Shown piece after piece: positions 44,144 through 53,853 of a DNA stretch of 64,000 nucleotides. The DNA is taken from assembly GCA_002427735.1 (NCBI GenBank), contig DIYP01000016.1, positions 1-64,000 of the forward strand, read 5' to 3'. Source of the stretch: Flavobacteriales bacterium UBA6051. Its GTDB lineage: Bacteria > Bacteroidota > Bacteroidia > Flavobacteriales_D > Crocinitomicaceae. A program made the translations under genes and the position numbers. The notes under the pieces were generated by a model that saw only the letters and a list, made by a program, of their open reading frames with translations, was not told where the DNA came from and did no database searches. The stretch's first letter is position 1, and each line of letters opens with the position of its first letter.

Positions 44144-44761
44144 ATGGATGAAAAGAAATTAGAAATATTGGAGCGAGCTTCAGCCGTCTATTTACAGTAT
44201 GGAATTAAGACTGTAACGATGGATGACCTTGCACGTGAGCTGGGAATTTCGAAGAAAACAATCTATAAATACTTCGATGATAAGAATGATCTTGTCCGCT
44301 CAATTATCGAACTAAAAGTACAAATGGATGCTGCCATTTGCATGAACTGTACCCAACACTCTGAAAATGCTATTGATGATCTTTTCAGTGTAAGTAAGTT
44401 GGTCATTGAACACTTCAGCAATATCAATCCGGCCGTTTTTTACGATTTGCGTAAATACCACCCGGACGCATTAAAAATTATTGAACAGCACAAATGGGAA
44501 TTCGTGCTTACTATGTTTAAAGAGAATATTGAACGTGGTATTAAAGAAAATATTTACAGAAATGATTTGAATCCTGAGATCATTGCTCGGCTTTACGTTG
44601 CATCTTCAGATGCTGCTATGAACTCGAATATCTTTCCTTGGCCAGAATTCAAATTCCAAGAAGTCTTTACAGAAATGATCCATTTTCAGTTCCGAGGCAT
44701 GGTGAACGAAGAAGGTCAGAAATACTTAAAACAAAAATTACAAAATGAAATCAACGCCTAA
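44144..44761 (+). CDS. TetR/AcrR-family repressor
   Basis: This is a 205-aa regulator. HTH is at 27-46 (MDDLARELGISKKTIYKYF), followed by 'DDKNDLVRSIIELKVQ', the typical alpha-4 of TetR proteins. The C-terminal ligand domain is helical (about 60-200) with no family-specific motif. It is the first gene of a TetR-TolC-MFP-RND operon and overlaps tolC by 17 bp. A 28-bp inverted repeat sits in the promoter, so autorepression relieved by an efflux substrate is the natural model. Confidence 0.93.
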   Translation: MDEKKLEILERASAVYLQYGIKTVTMDDLARELGISKKTIYKYFDDKNDLVRSIIELKVQMDAAICMNCTQHSENAIDDLFSVSKLVIEHFSNINPAVFYDLRKYHPDALKIIEQHKWEFVLTMFKENIERGIKENIYRNDLNPEIIARLYVASSDAAMNSNIFPWPEFKFQEVFTEMIHFQFRGMVNEEGQKYLKQKLQNEINA

Positions 44762-46088
44762 GATCATAGCGATCGGATTAAGCTTGTTTGTTTCGACATT
44801 TGGATTCGGACAAGCGAAATTGTTCAGTCTCGAGGAGGCGAAAGCGCATGCGCTTGACAACCACTTAGAGATCTTGAATGCTTCACGTAATGTTGAAATT
44901 GCACAACATCAAGTTACGGAGACTACTGGTATGGGATTACCCCAAATAGATATTACCGGACAGTTTAACCACTTCATTAATATTCCTGTTTCCGTTGTTG
45001 ACGCCAACCTCTTTAATCCTATGGCTCCGGAGGGTGAAATTCTGGAATTTAGAATGGGACAAGAGTTCAGTGCTAACGGTACACTGAATGTAAATCAATT
45101 GCTTTTTAACGGATCGTACATTGTAGGACTCAAGGCCTCTAAACACTTCAAGCGTTTCCAGGAATCAAATTTCCTGGTGACGAAAGAAGATGTTGTTTTT
45201 AATGTAATCCAGGCATACCAATTAGCGGCTGTAGCGAAAGGAAACCTTGAATTTGCAGATTCAATGGTAGTTCTTACGCAGAAACTAGTAGACATGCAAC
45301 AACATTACTTTGAACTGGATCTGATCATTCAGGAGGACATGGATCAGTTGAACTACTCGTTGCTAACTGCAAAAAATGCACGTGTTGCTGCTGAAGTTCA
45401 GTATCAGAATGCATTGAACTTATTAAAGTTTTCAATGGGGTATGACATGACAGCTGACATTGATATTTCCGAAACTGCAGAACAAATTCTTACGAAGAAC
45501 ATGTTAAGTGATGGCGATATTCACAACAATCTTCAATACACATTGTTGGAGCAGAATGTCACCCTTTCTGAGCTGAATGTTCGCAACAATCAGTTTGCAA
45601 ACCTTCCATCGCTGTACGCATTCTTTTCGCAACAGTACAATGCATTCAGAAACGAGTTCAACTTCTTTGCGGATGAAAAGTGGTATCCACAAACAGTATG
45701 GGGATTACAATTAAACATCCCCGTGTTCTCAGGTTTGCAACGACATGCACGAACGAATCAGGCGCGCGTTAAACTAATGCAGGACCAAAGCAATCTTGAG
45801 CAACTCGAGCGAGCGCTTCAGATGCAAGAAATGCAGACAAAAAATAACCTTCGCGGAGCGAGAGATCGCTATGAATTGCAGAAGGAGAATGCCGAACTAG
45901 CGCGTTCAATTTACCAGAATGCTCTAGAGGTTAAAGAAATTGGGAAAGGGAACAGTATGGAGGTAACGCAAAAGCACAATCAATTAATGATTGCACAAAC
46001 GCAATACCTTGCCTCTCTCATGGAGCTTTTCCAGGCTCAACTTGATCTGGACAAATTATACAACAAATTATTATCGAAGAACCAATAA
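44745..46088 (+). CDS. TolC-family outer-membrane factor of RND pump
   Basis: This is a 447-aa outer-membrane channel protein. Signal peptide: MKSTPKIIAIGLSLFVSTFG, cleaved near GFGQA. Two OEP repeats with long helices are visible, for example 'LEEAKAHALDNHLEILNASR' in the first and 'ARSIYQNALEVKEIGKGNS' with 'HNQLMIAQTQYLASLMELFQAQ' in the second. It provides the exit duct for the MFP and RND proteins encoded next. It overlaps tetR by 17 bp and is followed by the adaptor after 8 bp. Confidence 0.92.
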   Translation: MKSTPKIIAIGLSLFVSTFGFGQAKLFSLEEAKAHALDNHLEILNASRNVEIAQHQVTETTGMGLPQIDITGQFNHFINIPVSVVDANLFNPMAPEGEILEFRMGQEFSANGTLNVNQLLFNGSYIVGLKASKHFKRFQESNFLVTKEDVVFNVIQAYQLAAVAKGNLEFADSMVVLTQKLVDMQQHYFELDLIIQEDMDQLNYSLLTAKNARVAAEVQYQNALNLLKFSMGYDMTADIDISETAEQILTKNMLSDGDIHNNLQYTLLEQNVTLSELNVRNNQFANLPSLYAFFSQQYNAFRNEFNFFADEKWYPQTVWGLQLNIPVFSGLQRHARTNQARVKLMQDQSNLEQLERALQMQEMQTKNNLRGARDRYELQKENAELARSIYQNALEVKEIGKGNSMEVTQKHNQLMIAQTQYLASLMELFQAQLDLDKLYNKLLSKNQ

Positions 46089-46096
46089 CCAAAAAG

Positions 46097-47161
46097 ATGA
46101 AATCAATTATTTCAAAAACACTTTTCGTAGTACCCACTGCTCTTCTTCTGTCAGCTTGCGGTGGTAGCGAAGCACCTGCTACTGAAGAAAATAAAACAGC
46201 GGAAGATCTTTCCAAAGTTGAACTAGCAGCAATTGAAAACAAACCCTTCTCTCATGAGATTAGAGTTCAAGGAAACGTTGAAACAGATCAGGATGTTCTG
46301 TTGAATGCCGAAATGGGCGGTTTGCTTATCTCTATCAATGTAAAGGAAGGACAAAAAGTAAGCAAGGGGCAAGTGATTGCACAAGTCGACGCTTCAATAC
46401 TCTCTTCAAACATGGAAGAGTTAAGAACTCAGCTAGAATATGCAGAGTATATGCTTGAGAAACAACAAGAATTAAATAAACGTGGTGTTGGTTCTGAGTT
46501 TGATTTGGAAACAGCACAAAACCAGGTTAACTCATTGAAGGCAAGCATGGGATCTCTTTCAACACAACAAGGAAAAGCGACAATTAGAGCGCCTTTCTCT
46601 GGAGTGATTGATGAAGTATTTGCACGTCAAGGGCAAGTGGCAGGTCCTGCTTCTCCAATTGCACGCCTCGTGAACAATAGCTCTGTTGATATCGTTGCAA
46701 CGATATCAGAAAAGCATCTGGCAAATGTCAAAGAAGGGACGCCTATGAAAGTTAGTTTCCCGAACTTTGGTGATACTGTGATAAACTTGAATGTAACGAA
46801 CGTCGGTAACTACATCGAACCAACGAACCGTACATTCAGAATCATGTCTACAATTAAAAATAACAAGACGTTGCTTCCAAACATGTTGGCAGAGGTAAGC
46901 ATTACCGATCTAAATGTTGAGCAAGGGATTGTAATTCCTTCAACTAGTATTTCTAAAGATCAAGAAAACAACGACTTCGTTTATATTGCTAAAAAGACTG
47001 GAAAAGGCGAGTACGAAGTAAAAAAAGTGAATGTTGTGGTGATTGAGAAGTTTGAAGGAGAAGCATTACTTGAAGCGTCGGATGCTTTTGAAGTCGGGCA
47101 ATTGGTGGTTACAAAAGGAGCCAAAGGAATTGTCAACGGTCAGAAAGTGAGAACGAAATAG
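46097..47161 (+). CDS. RND efflux periplasmic adaptor lipoprotein
   Basis: This is a 354-aa membrane fusion protein. The lipobox is LLSAC with acceptor Cys21. Barrel-sandwich (lipoyl-like) halves: 'VLLNAEMGGLLISINVKEGQ', 'KGQVIAQVDASI' and 'TIRAPFSGVIDEVFARQGQ'. Between them lies a rather short hairpin (about 95-150). Beta-barrel and membrane-proximal domains follow (PNMLAEVSITDLNVEQGIVIPST). It bridges the TolC-type and RND-type partners of the same operon. Confidence 0.94.
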   Translation: MKSIISKTLFVVPTALLLSACGGSEAPATEENKTAEDLSKVELAAIENKPFSHEIRVQGNVETDQDVLLNAEMGGLLISINVKEGQKVSKGQVIAQVDASILSSNMEELRTQLEYAEYMLEKQQELNKRGVGSEFDLETAQNQVNSLKASMGSLSTQQGKATIRAPFSGVIDEVFARQGQVAGPASPIARLVNNSSVDIVATISEKHLANVKEGTPMKVSFPNFGDTVINLNVTNVGNYIEPTNRTFRIMSTIKNNKTLLPNMLAEVSITDLNVEQGIVIPSTSISKDQENNDFVYIAKKTGKGEYEVKKVNVVVIEKFEGEALLEASDAFEVGQLVVTKGAKGIVNGQKVRTK

Positions 47162-47178
47162 ACTAAATCTTAAATAAA

Positions 47179-50100
47179 ATGGGAAAAGAAACGAAAGGGT
47201 TTGGTCTGTCTACGCTTGCCGTAAACAATAGAAAGACCGTTTTTCTGATTGCTGCGATTATCTTCTTTGGAGGATTCCTATCGTACAACTCTATGCCGAA
47301 GGAGAACTTCCCGGAATTGCAAATTCCTGAAATTTATGTCGGGATTGCAAAACCAGGATCTTCACCGGAGTACATGTCGGAAAAAATAGCCGAAACAATC
47401 GAAAAAGAACTCGGCGGAATCAAACTGGTAGACGAAATTAACTCAAATGCGGTTCATGGATATGCTACGATTCGTATCAAGTTTGATTTCAAAATGGAAG
47501 TTGATAAAGCGTTGACCAAAGTAAAAGATGCGGTTGATAAAGCACGCGCTAAAACAGATTTCCCGCAGCTCCCGGTTGAACCGAATATTTTTGAGATGGA
47601 TCCATCTCAAATGCCAATCATGAATATCAACTTGCGTGGAAATGATCCGGCATTGTTGAAAGATGTGGCCGAAGAATTGGAGGAACGTATTGAGGACCTT
47701 CCTGAAATTAGTGAGGTTGACATCCGCGGAATTCAAGAACAGGAAATGACCATTGAGGTCGACCCAATTAGAGCGCAAGCAGTAAATGTGACGATTGATG
47801 ATATTCAAAATGCTGTAAATGCGGAACATCAAACAATATCAGGTGGTGAATTGTTAATGGATGGTGTGCGTAAGACCATCCGTATTGAAGGGGAATTTGA
47901 AAATGCCGAAGAGCTTTCTCAGGTCATTGTAAAACAAGATGATTTCCTTCCTGTAAAGTTAGCTGACGTCGCTCGTGTATACTTCGGCAACGGCGATACT
48001 ACCTCTTACGCAAGAGAATTTGGGGATCCGGTTGTGATGCTTGATATCAAAAAGCAAGGAGGAAAAAACTTACTTGATGCATCGGATAAGATCGCTGAGA
48101 TCATGGCCACTGCGAAGGAAGACGGAACCATTCCAAGAAGTATTACCGTATCTAAAACAAACGATCAGTCGAATAATACCCGAGACATGGTATCCAACCT
48201 TGAAAACTCAATTTTGTTCGGGATCCTACTGGTTGTTGGTGTATTACTGTTCTTCTTAGGTTTACGAAACGCCATGTTTGTAGGAGTTGCTATTCCGCTT
48301 TCCATGTTGATGTCATTCCTCATACTGGATGCTATGGGCGTTACGCTAAACGTAATGGTACTCTTCTCGTTGGTACTGGCACTCGGAATGCTGGTGGATA
48401 ATGGAATTGTAATTGTCGAGAACATCTATCGACATATGGACGAAGGTATGAGTTCTACGAATGCCGTTATTACGGGAGTAGGAGAAGTTGCGATGCCTAT
48501 TATTGCGTCAACAGCAACTACACTAGCCGCCTTTTTACCGTTGGCACTCTGGCCCGGTATTATGGGGGAGTTCATGAAATATTTACCGATAACCTTGATG
48601 ATCGTATTGGGATCTTCATTGTTCGTAGCATTGGTTATTAACCCTGTACTTGCTGTGGTTTATATGAAGGTGACACAGGACAAACCGAACAAAAAGAAAA
48701 TTATTCGAAACTCAGCGATCTTGGCTGGAATCGGAGTCTTGTTTGTTGCTGCTGGAGTAATGGCATTTGGTAACCTATTGATCTTTATCGGTATCATGGG
48801 ATTGATCAACTTCTTTGTGTTGTTCCCAGGAACGGTTCGTTTCCAGAATAAATTCCTTCCAAAACTTGAACGCCTTTATGAGCGCTTCTTGACATTTGCC
48901 CTAACTGGCAAAAGACCAGGAAAGTTCTTGTTGGGAACGGTAGGATTATTATTCCTATCCATCTTTTTGATGGCGACATTCCCTCCTAAGATTGATTTCT
49001 TCCCGGTAAATGAGCCAAACTATACAAACATCTTCATTTCTCATCCGATTGGGACTGATATTTCCGTAACCAATGAAACCACATTGGAAGTAGAAAAGAA
49101 AGTCAATGAAATCATTGGGAAGTATATGGACGAGGATGATACAACAGGAATTCCTGAAGATCGACGATTGATTCAATCGGTTATTGCACAGGTAGGGGAA
49201 GGAACGAGTGACCCTGCCCAAGGAGTTGCTATGGGGAACACACCTCACAAAGCACGTGTTACCGTCAACTTTGTAGAGTCGCAATACAGAAACGGTATTA
49301 AGACATCTGACATCCTGAAAGAAATTCAGAACGGATTACGTAATGAATTTACAGCTGAAATAGAAATCAATGCTGCCAAAGACGAACAAGGACCACCACA
49401 AGGTGCACCGATCAACATTGAGGTAACAGGACGTGGAGAATACAAGGACCTTATCATTGAGGCAGAAAAGATTAAGACATACTTGAGCGAACAAAATGTT
49501 GAAGGAGTAGATAAGCTGAAATTGAATGTAGAGGCTGATCGACCTGAGATTCCTATCAAAGTAGATCGTGAACAAGTAAGAAAATTGAATGCTTCTACAT
49601 TCCAGGTCGGAATGGCTATTCGAAAAGCGCTACTTGGTCAGGATATTTCTACCTATACAAAAGATGAAGAGTCTTATGATATTGTTGTCAAATTCAACAA
49701 GCGAAATCGTGAGAGTTACGACGCCTTAATGGACCAGCGACTTATCTTCAGAAATAACAAAGGTAAATTGCTAAACATCCCAATTAGATCTGTCATTGCG
49801 AATGCAGACGAAGTTGGGTCGTTTACAGCAGTTGTGCGAAAAGATCAAGTACCACTCGTTACTGTTTCTTCAAATGTTACGGAGGGATCAAACCCAACAC
49901 AAGTAGTTGATAGCTTAAAAGTGAAAATGGAAAAGTATGTTGAAAGCAACATGCTCGAAGACGGTGTTGAATTTAAGTTCACCGGTCAACAAGAAGAACA
50001 GGCGAAAGAAATGGCTTTCTTGAGTCAGGCACTGATGATTGCTGTCTTCCTGATCTTGTTAATCATCGTTGCTCAATTTAATTCGTACTCAATGCCATCT

Positions 50101-50646
50101 GTAATTATGCTTACGGTTGTACTATCACTGATCGGGGTACTCCTTGGACTGCTCATCACTAGACAAAACTTTGTGATCATGATGACAATGATTGGTATTA
50201 TATCATTGGCAGGGGTCGTGGTGAACAATGCAATTGTATTAATTGACTATACGAACCTGATTCGTAAAAACCGTAGAAAGGAACTTGGCTTAGGAGAATA
50301 TGATCAATTGCCTTATGACGAAATTGTGAAAGCTGCGATTCAGGGAGGTAAAACACGTTTGCGTCCTGTATTGTTGACAGCAATAACAACGATTTTAGGG
50401 TTAGTGCCATTAGCTATTGGATTTAACATTGACTTCTTTAGCTTCTTCTCTACGTACGACCCTAAGATTTACTTTGGTGGAGACAACAATATATTCTTTG
50501 CTCCGATGTCATGGGCAATTATATACGGGCTCACATTTGCCACTTTCTTGACACTTGTAATTATTCCTTCTCTTTATCTACTCATGTATAGATTGAAAGT
50601 TTGGATATATAAAGTGTTTAAGGCACAGATGAGAAGTAATATTTAA
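47179..50646 (+). CDS. RND-family efflux permease (HAE1-like)
   Basis: This 1155-aa inner-membrane pump exports hydrophobic compounds using the proton gradient. TM1 is at about 15-35. TM4 holds 'LALGMLVDNGIVIVENIYRH', where Asp407 is kept but the usual second Asp is Asn408. TM10 contains 'VVVNNAIVLIDYTNL'. Periplasmic PN/PC and docking domains lie between TM1/2 and TM7/8. The protein is about 100 aa longer than AcrB. The extra length includes a hydrophobic insertion at about 510-595 (SAILAGIGVLFVAAGVMAFG) between TM6 and TM7, and a segment near the end before TM12 (FSTYDPKIYFGGDNNIFF). Both are seen in Bacteroidota RND pumps. Confidence 0.94.
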   Translation: MGKETKGFGLSTLAVNNRKTVFLIAAIIFFGGFLSYNSMPKENFPELQIPEIYVGIAKPGSSPEYMSEKIAETIEKELGGIKLVDEINSNAVHGYATIRIKFDFKMEVDKALTKVKDAVDKARAKTDFPQLPVEPNIFEMDPSQMPIMNINLRGNDPALLKDVAEELEERIEDLPEISEVDIRGIQEQEMTIEVDPIRAQAVNVTIDDIQNAVNAEHQTISGGELLMDGVRKTIRIEGEFENAEELSQVIVKQDDFLPVKLADVARVYFGNGDTTSYAREFGDPVVMLDIKKQGGKNLLDASDKIAEIMATAKEDGTIPRSITVSKTNDQSNNTRDMVSNLENSILFGILLVVGVLLFFLGLRNAMFVGVAIPLSMLMSFLILDAMGVTLNVMVLFSLVLALGMLVDNGIVIVENIYRHMDEGMSSTNAVITGVGEVAMPIIASTATTLAAFLPLALWPGIMGEFMKYLPITLMIVLGSSLFVALVINPVLAVVYMKVTQDKPNKKKIIRNSAILAGIGVLFVAAGVMAFGNLLIFIGIMGLINFFVLFPGTVRFQNKFLPKLERLYERFLTFALTGKRPGKFLLGTVGLLFLSIFLMATFPPKIDFFPVNEPNYTNIFISHPIGTDISVTNETTLEVEKKVNEIIGKYMDEDDTTGIPEDRRLIQSVIAQVGEGTSDPAQGVAMGNTPHKARVTVNFVESQYRNGIKTSDILKEIQNGLRNEFTAEIEINAAKDEQGPPQGAPINIEVTGRGEYKDLIIEAEKIKTYLSEQNVEGVDKLKLNVEADRPEIPIKVDREQVRKLNASTFQVGMAIRKALLGQDISTYTKDEESYDIVVKFNKRNRESYDALMDQRLIFRNNKGKLLNIPIRSVIANADEVGSFTAVVRKDQVPLVTVSSNVTEGSNPTQVVDSLKVKMEKYVESNMLEDGVEFKFTGQQEEQAKEMAFLSQALMIAVFLILLIIVAQFNSYSMPSVIMLTVVLSLIGVLLGLLITRQNFVIMMTMIGIISLAGVVVNNAIVLIDYTNLIRKNRRKELGLGEYDQLPYDEIVKAAIQGGKTRLRPVLLTAITTILGLVPLAIGFNIDFFSFFSTYDPKIYFGGDNNIFFAPMSWAIIYGLTFATFLTLVIIPSLYLLMYRLKVWIYKVFKAQMRSNI

Positions 50647-50665
50647 CCTATTGTAAAATGATTGT

Positions 50666-50697
50666 AAAGGGAGCTGATTAAATCAGCTCCCTTTTTT
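50666..50697 (+). terminator. Intrinsic terminator of RND efflux operon
   Basis: Arms of 13-14 bp (AAGGGAGCTGATT and AATCAGCTCCCTT) with almost no loop, then TTTTTT. It lies 20 bp after the RND stop. Confidence 0.88.
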
Positions 50698-51063
50698 ATT
50701 GTTTGCATAAAACATATTAATGGTTCAAAAACCAATAATAAAAAAGTTACCATGGTAATAGATTAAACGCCTTGAAAACGACCAAAAAAATCGCAAATAA
50801 CTGAGAAATAAAGACTCTAAGGTTTTATCTATTACCAATGTTTATCGTTTAAATGCACTATTCTGTCGAATAATGTCATTTTTTATCACCTAATAGGAAT
50901 CCAACAATAAAACCTTGCTTTTTTCTATGAATCTACGTTTTCACCCTACTAAACTGTGATTTTCTTCCGTTTATCGAAATTTCGACATAAACTATGCAGG
51001 CATAAAGTTTCAGAATAGCGTATTTGTGCGAATATTTTTCTTTATCATTCTTTGAGTGCACCG
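50698..51063. other. Intergenic, no gene seen
   Basis: AT-rich spacer between the RND terminator and the small-RNA candidate. It has no long ORF; a 12-bp palindrome TCGAAATTTCGA lies at 50974-50985. Confidence 0.5.
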
Positions 51064-51071
51064 TATATTTG
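51064..51071 (+). promoter_or_regulatory. -7 promoter box TATATTTG of candidate small RNA
   Basis: An exact TAnnTTTG match in a gene-free stretch; a start near 51077 is expected. The -33 TTG is not clear. Confidence 0.45.
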
Positions 51072-51076
51072 TACTG

Positions 51077-51188
51077 TAAAGATTGATTTTAGTATTTGAT
51101 AATTCAATCAAACTAGAAGTCTTTTTCAGTGAATAGTGGTTAGGTTAGGTTATGATAAAGCAGCTCTCCCGAGCTGCTTTATCTTTTT
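51077..51188 (+). ncRNA. Candidate small RNA with strong terminator
   Basis: A unit of about 112 nt between an exact -7 box and a perfect terminator hairpin, with no ORF of note. The 5' half can fold internally (TTGATT with AATCAA, and AAAGA with TCTTT at its ends). It lies just after the RND operon, which already has its own terminator, and is convergent with metH. The class is not recognised; it does not look like 6S or a riboswitch. Confidence 0.4.
51154..51188 (+). terminator. Perfect intrinsic terminator facing metH
   Basis: Arms GATAAAGCAGCTC and GAGCTGCTTTATC (13 bp) with loop TCCC, then CTTTTTAT. The T run is on the plus strand, so it ends a plus-strand transcript, but the hairpin could also protect the 3' end of the metH message, which ends at 51187. 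Confidence 0.85.
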
Positions 51189-53853
51189 ATAGCATACTAG
51201 ACGATAACCATCTTTCCATTTCAGCTAGTTCCAATCCTTTTCGTTCTGCAATTGAAGCCACTTGATCCTTGGCAATTTTCCCAATTCCGAAGTACTTCGC
51301 TTCCGGATGTCCGAAATACCACCCTGAAACACTTGCAGCTGGCATCATCGCCAAACTATCCGTTAAGCTTACACCTGTTATTCTGGTAGCATCTAATAAT
51401 TCAAACAAACCGATCTTCTCTGTATGATCCGGACAAGCGGGGTAACCTGGCGCTGGACGAATGCCTTTATAGGATTCTTTGATCAATTCTTCATTGGAGA
51501 ACTTCTCTTCAGCTGCATATCCCCACAGTTCCTTTCGTACTTTCTCGTGTAAATATTCAGCAAATGCCTCTGCCAAACGATCAGCCAGTGCTTTTACCAA
51601 TATGGAATTATAATCGTCATGATTCTTTTCAAAAGCTTCAACTTTCTTCTCAATTCCGAGTCCTGATGTAACGGCAAAACCTCCAATATAATCGCGCAGT
51701 CCTGTTTCTTTGGGAGCAATGAAATCAGACAATGCAATGTTAGGAACACCAGAAGCTTTCTTCGATTGCTGGCGCATAGCACACTGCTTATACAGCACTT
51801 TCTCTCTCTGGTCGTCTTCGTAAATTTCTATGTCATCTCCAACACTGTTTGCCGGAAACAAACCAACAACACCTTTGTGCTCTAACCACCGCTCCTTCTC
51901 TATTTTTGCAAGCATTTCCAAAGCATCTTCAAACAAACGTTTTGCTTCTACACCCACCACTTCATCTTCAAGGATATTTGGATATTTACCAGCTAGTTCC
52001 CAAGTTCTGAAAAATGGCGTCCAATCAATATAGGGTCGTAAATCAGAAACGGTCACCTTGACCTCTGTAATCCCTAATTTGTTTGGAACTTTAGGTGTGA
52101 ACTCTGCCCAATTTATCTTCAGTTTATTGTTTCTTGCCTCATCAATGCTGATCACTTTTTTCGCAGAACGACTTTTCGCATGATGTTCGCGAATTTTTTC
52201 ATACTCTGCCCGGATATCTTTTACAAAGGCGTCTTTTCGTTTTCCAAGTAAACTTTCAACTACTGTCACAGATCTTGAAGCATCTAAGACATGAACAGTT
52301 TGATCCTTCGTGAAGTGCTCTTCAATTTTTACTGCGGTATGAACACGTGAGGTGGTTGCTCCTCCAATAATCAGAGGGACATTCAGATCAGCACGTTCCA
52401 TTTCTTTTGCCACCGTCACCATCTCATCCAAAGAAGGCGTTATCAAGCCGCTCAATCCTATGATGTCTACGTTATTCTTAACCGCTTCTTCAATGATTTT
52501 CTCTGATGGCACCATTACTCCAAGGTCAATAATCTCATAATTATTGCATCCAAGCACTACGCCAACGATATTCTTACCAATGTCATGGACATCTCCCTTT
52601 ACCGTAGCCATCAACACTTTACCTGCAGAAGACTGCTTCCCATCTTTTTCAGCTTCGATATATGGCAGTAAATACGCCACTGCTTTTTTCATTACACGCG
52701 CTGATTTCACCACCTGCGGAAGAAACATCTTTCCACTTCCAAACAAGTCACCCACAATATTCATCCCGTCCATCAGTGGTCCTTCGATCACTTCAATCGG
52801 ACGCTCATATAAGTGACGACATTCCTCTACATCCTCATCAACAAAATCAGCAATTCCTTTCACCAATGCGTGCGCCAAGCGCTCTTGTACAGTCGTTTCT
52901 CTCCATGAAAGATCAACCTCACGTTTCTTACCTTCACCCCGAACTGTTTCTGCAAATTCGAGCAATCGCTCAGTTGCGTCATCTCTTCGGTTCAAAAGAA
53001 CGTCTTCCACGTACTCCATCAACTCCTTATCCACATCATCATATACTTCCAACATGGACGGGTTCACAATTCCCATATCCATTCCGTTTTGAATGGCATG
53101 GTATAAGAATGCTGCATGCATGGCCTCACGTACAACATTGTTGCCGCGAAAAGAAAAGGAAACATTTGACACACCTCCACTCACATGCGCACCGGGAAGG
53201 TTTTCACGAATCCATTTGGTCGCGTTAAAGAAATCCAAAGCATTGTTATTATGCTCCTCCATTCCAGTAGCTACAGGGAATATATTGGGATCAAAAATGA
53301 TATCGTCCTTTGCAAAACCAACAACATCTACAAGGATTCGGTAAGAGCGCTCACATATCTCAATTCTACGCTCGTAGCTATCGGCCTGCCCCTTTTCATC
53401 AAAGGCCATAACAATTACTGCCGCGCCGTAACGTTTGATTTTTTTTGCCTGAGCGATAAAACTTTCTTCTCCCTCTTTTAATGAAATAGAATTAACGACA
53501 CCCTTTCCCTGAATGCACTGCAATCCAGCTTCTATAATTTCCCATTTGGAACTATCGATCATGATTGGAACACGCGCAATATCGGGCTCAGCAGCAATCA
53601 GGTTCAGAAAGCGAACCATGGCCTCCTTCCCGTCAATCATCCCCTCATCCATGTTGATATCAATGATCTGTGCACCACCTTCGACTTGCTCTCGTGCAAC
53701 GCTCAGCGCTTCATCATATAAATCCTCTTTGATCAATCTCAAGAACTTCCGAGAGCCCGTAACATTTGTTCGTTCACCAACGTTGACAAAATTGCTCTCC
53801 GGAGTAACAATTAACGGCTCGAGGCCAGAAAGTTTTAATGTTACTTTAGACAT
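51187..53853 (-). CDS. metH: Methionine synthase, pterin/B12/activation domains (split MetH)
   Basis: This 888-aa part of cobalamin-dependent methionine synthase transfers the methyl group of methyltetrahydrofolate to B12. Order of domains: pterin-binding (about 20-290, NVGERTNVTGSRKF), B12 cap and Rossmann domain (about 320-560) with the cobalt-ligating His at about 420 in 'DVHDIGKNIVGVVLGCNNYE', 'GLSGLITPSLDEM' and 'IIGGATTSRVHTA', and the C-terminal SAM-dependent reactivation domain (about 610-880, 'RPAPGYPACPDHTEK'). The homocysteine-binding domain is missing and is encoded by the gene just upstream (8-bp overlap). The split form is common in Bacteroidota. Confidence 0.96.
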   Translation of the reverse strand: MSKVTLKLSGLEPLIVTPESNFVNVGERTNVTGSRKFLRLIKEDLYDEALSVAREQVEGGAQIIDINMDEGMIDGKEAMVRFLNLIAAEPDIARVPIMIDSSKWEIIEAGLQCIQGKGVVNSISLKEGEESFIAQAKKIKRYGAAVIVMAFDEKGQADSYERRIEICERSYRILVDVVGFAKDDIIFDPNIFPVATGMEEHNNNALDFFNATKWIRENLPGAHVSGGVSNVSFSFRGNNVVREAMHAAFLYHAIQNGMDMGIVNPSMLEVYDDVDKELMEYVEDVLLNRRDDATERLLEFAETVRGEGKKREVDLSWRETTVQERLAHALVKGIADFVDEDVEECRHLYERPIEVIEGPLMDGMNIVGDLFGSGKMFLPQVVKSARVMKKAVAYLLPYIEAEKDGKQSSAGKVLMATVKGDVHDIGKNIVGVVLGCNNYEIIDLGVMVPSEKIIEEAVKNNVDIIGLSGLITPSLDEMVTVAKEMERADLNVPLIIGGATTSRVHTAVKIEEHFTKDQTVHVLDASRSVTVVESLLGKRKDAFVKDIRAEYEKIREHHAKSRSAKKVISIDEARNNKLKINWAEFTPKVPNKLGITEVKVTVSDLRPYIDWTPFFRTWELAGKYPNILEDEVVGVEAKRLFEDALEMLAKIEKERWLEHKGVVGLFPANSVGDDIEIYEDDQREKVLYKQCAMRQQSKKASGVPNIALSDFIAPKETGLRDYIGGFAVTSGLGIEKKVEAFEKNHDDYNSILVKALADRLAEAFAEYLHEKVRKELWGYAAEEKFSNEELIKESYKGIRPAPGYPACPDHTEKIGLFELLDATRITGVSLTDSLAMMPAASVSGWYFGHPEAKYFGIGKIAKDQVASIAERKGLELAEMERWLSSSML

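Noticed and set aside
47443..47832. 129-aa minus-strand frame in the RND gene
   Set aside because: Antisense shadow of a well conserved periplasmic domain of the RND pump.
50974..50985. Palindrome TCGAAATTTCGA
   Set aside because: 12-bp perfect palindromes are expected several times by chance in a window of this size, and no promoter is attached.
52662..53228. 188-aa plus-strand frame antisense to metH
   Set aside because: It is rich in Ser, His and Pro as a shadow of the well conserved metH codons; no domain or signal.
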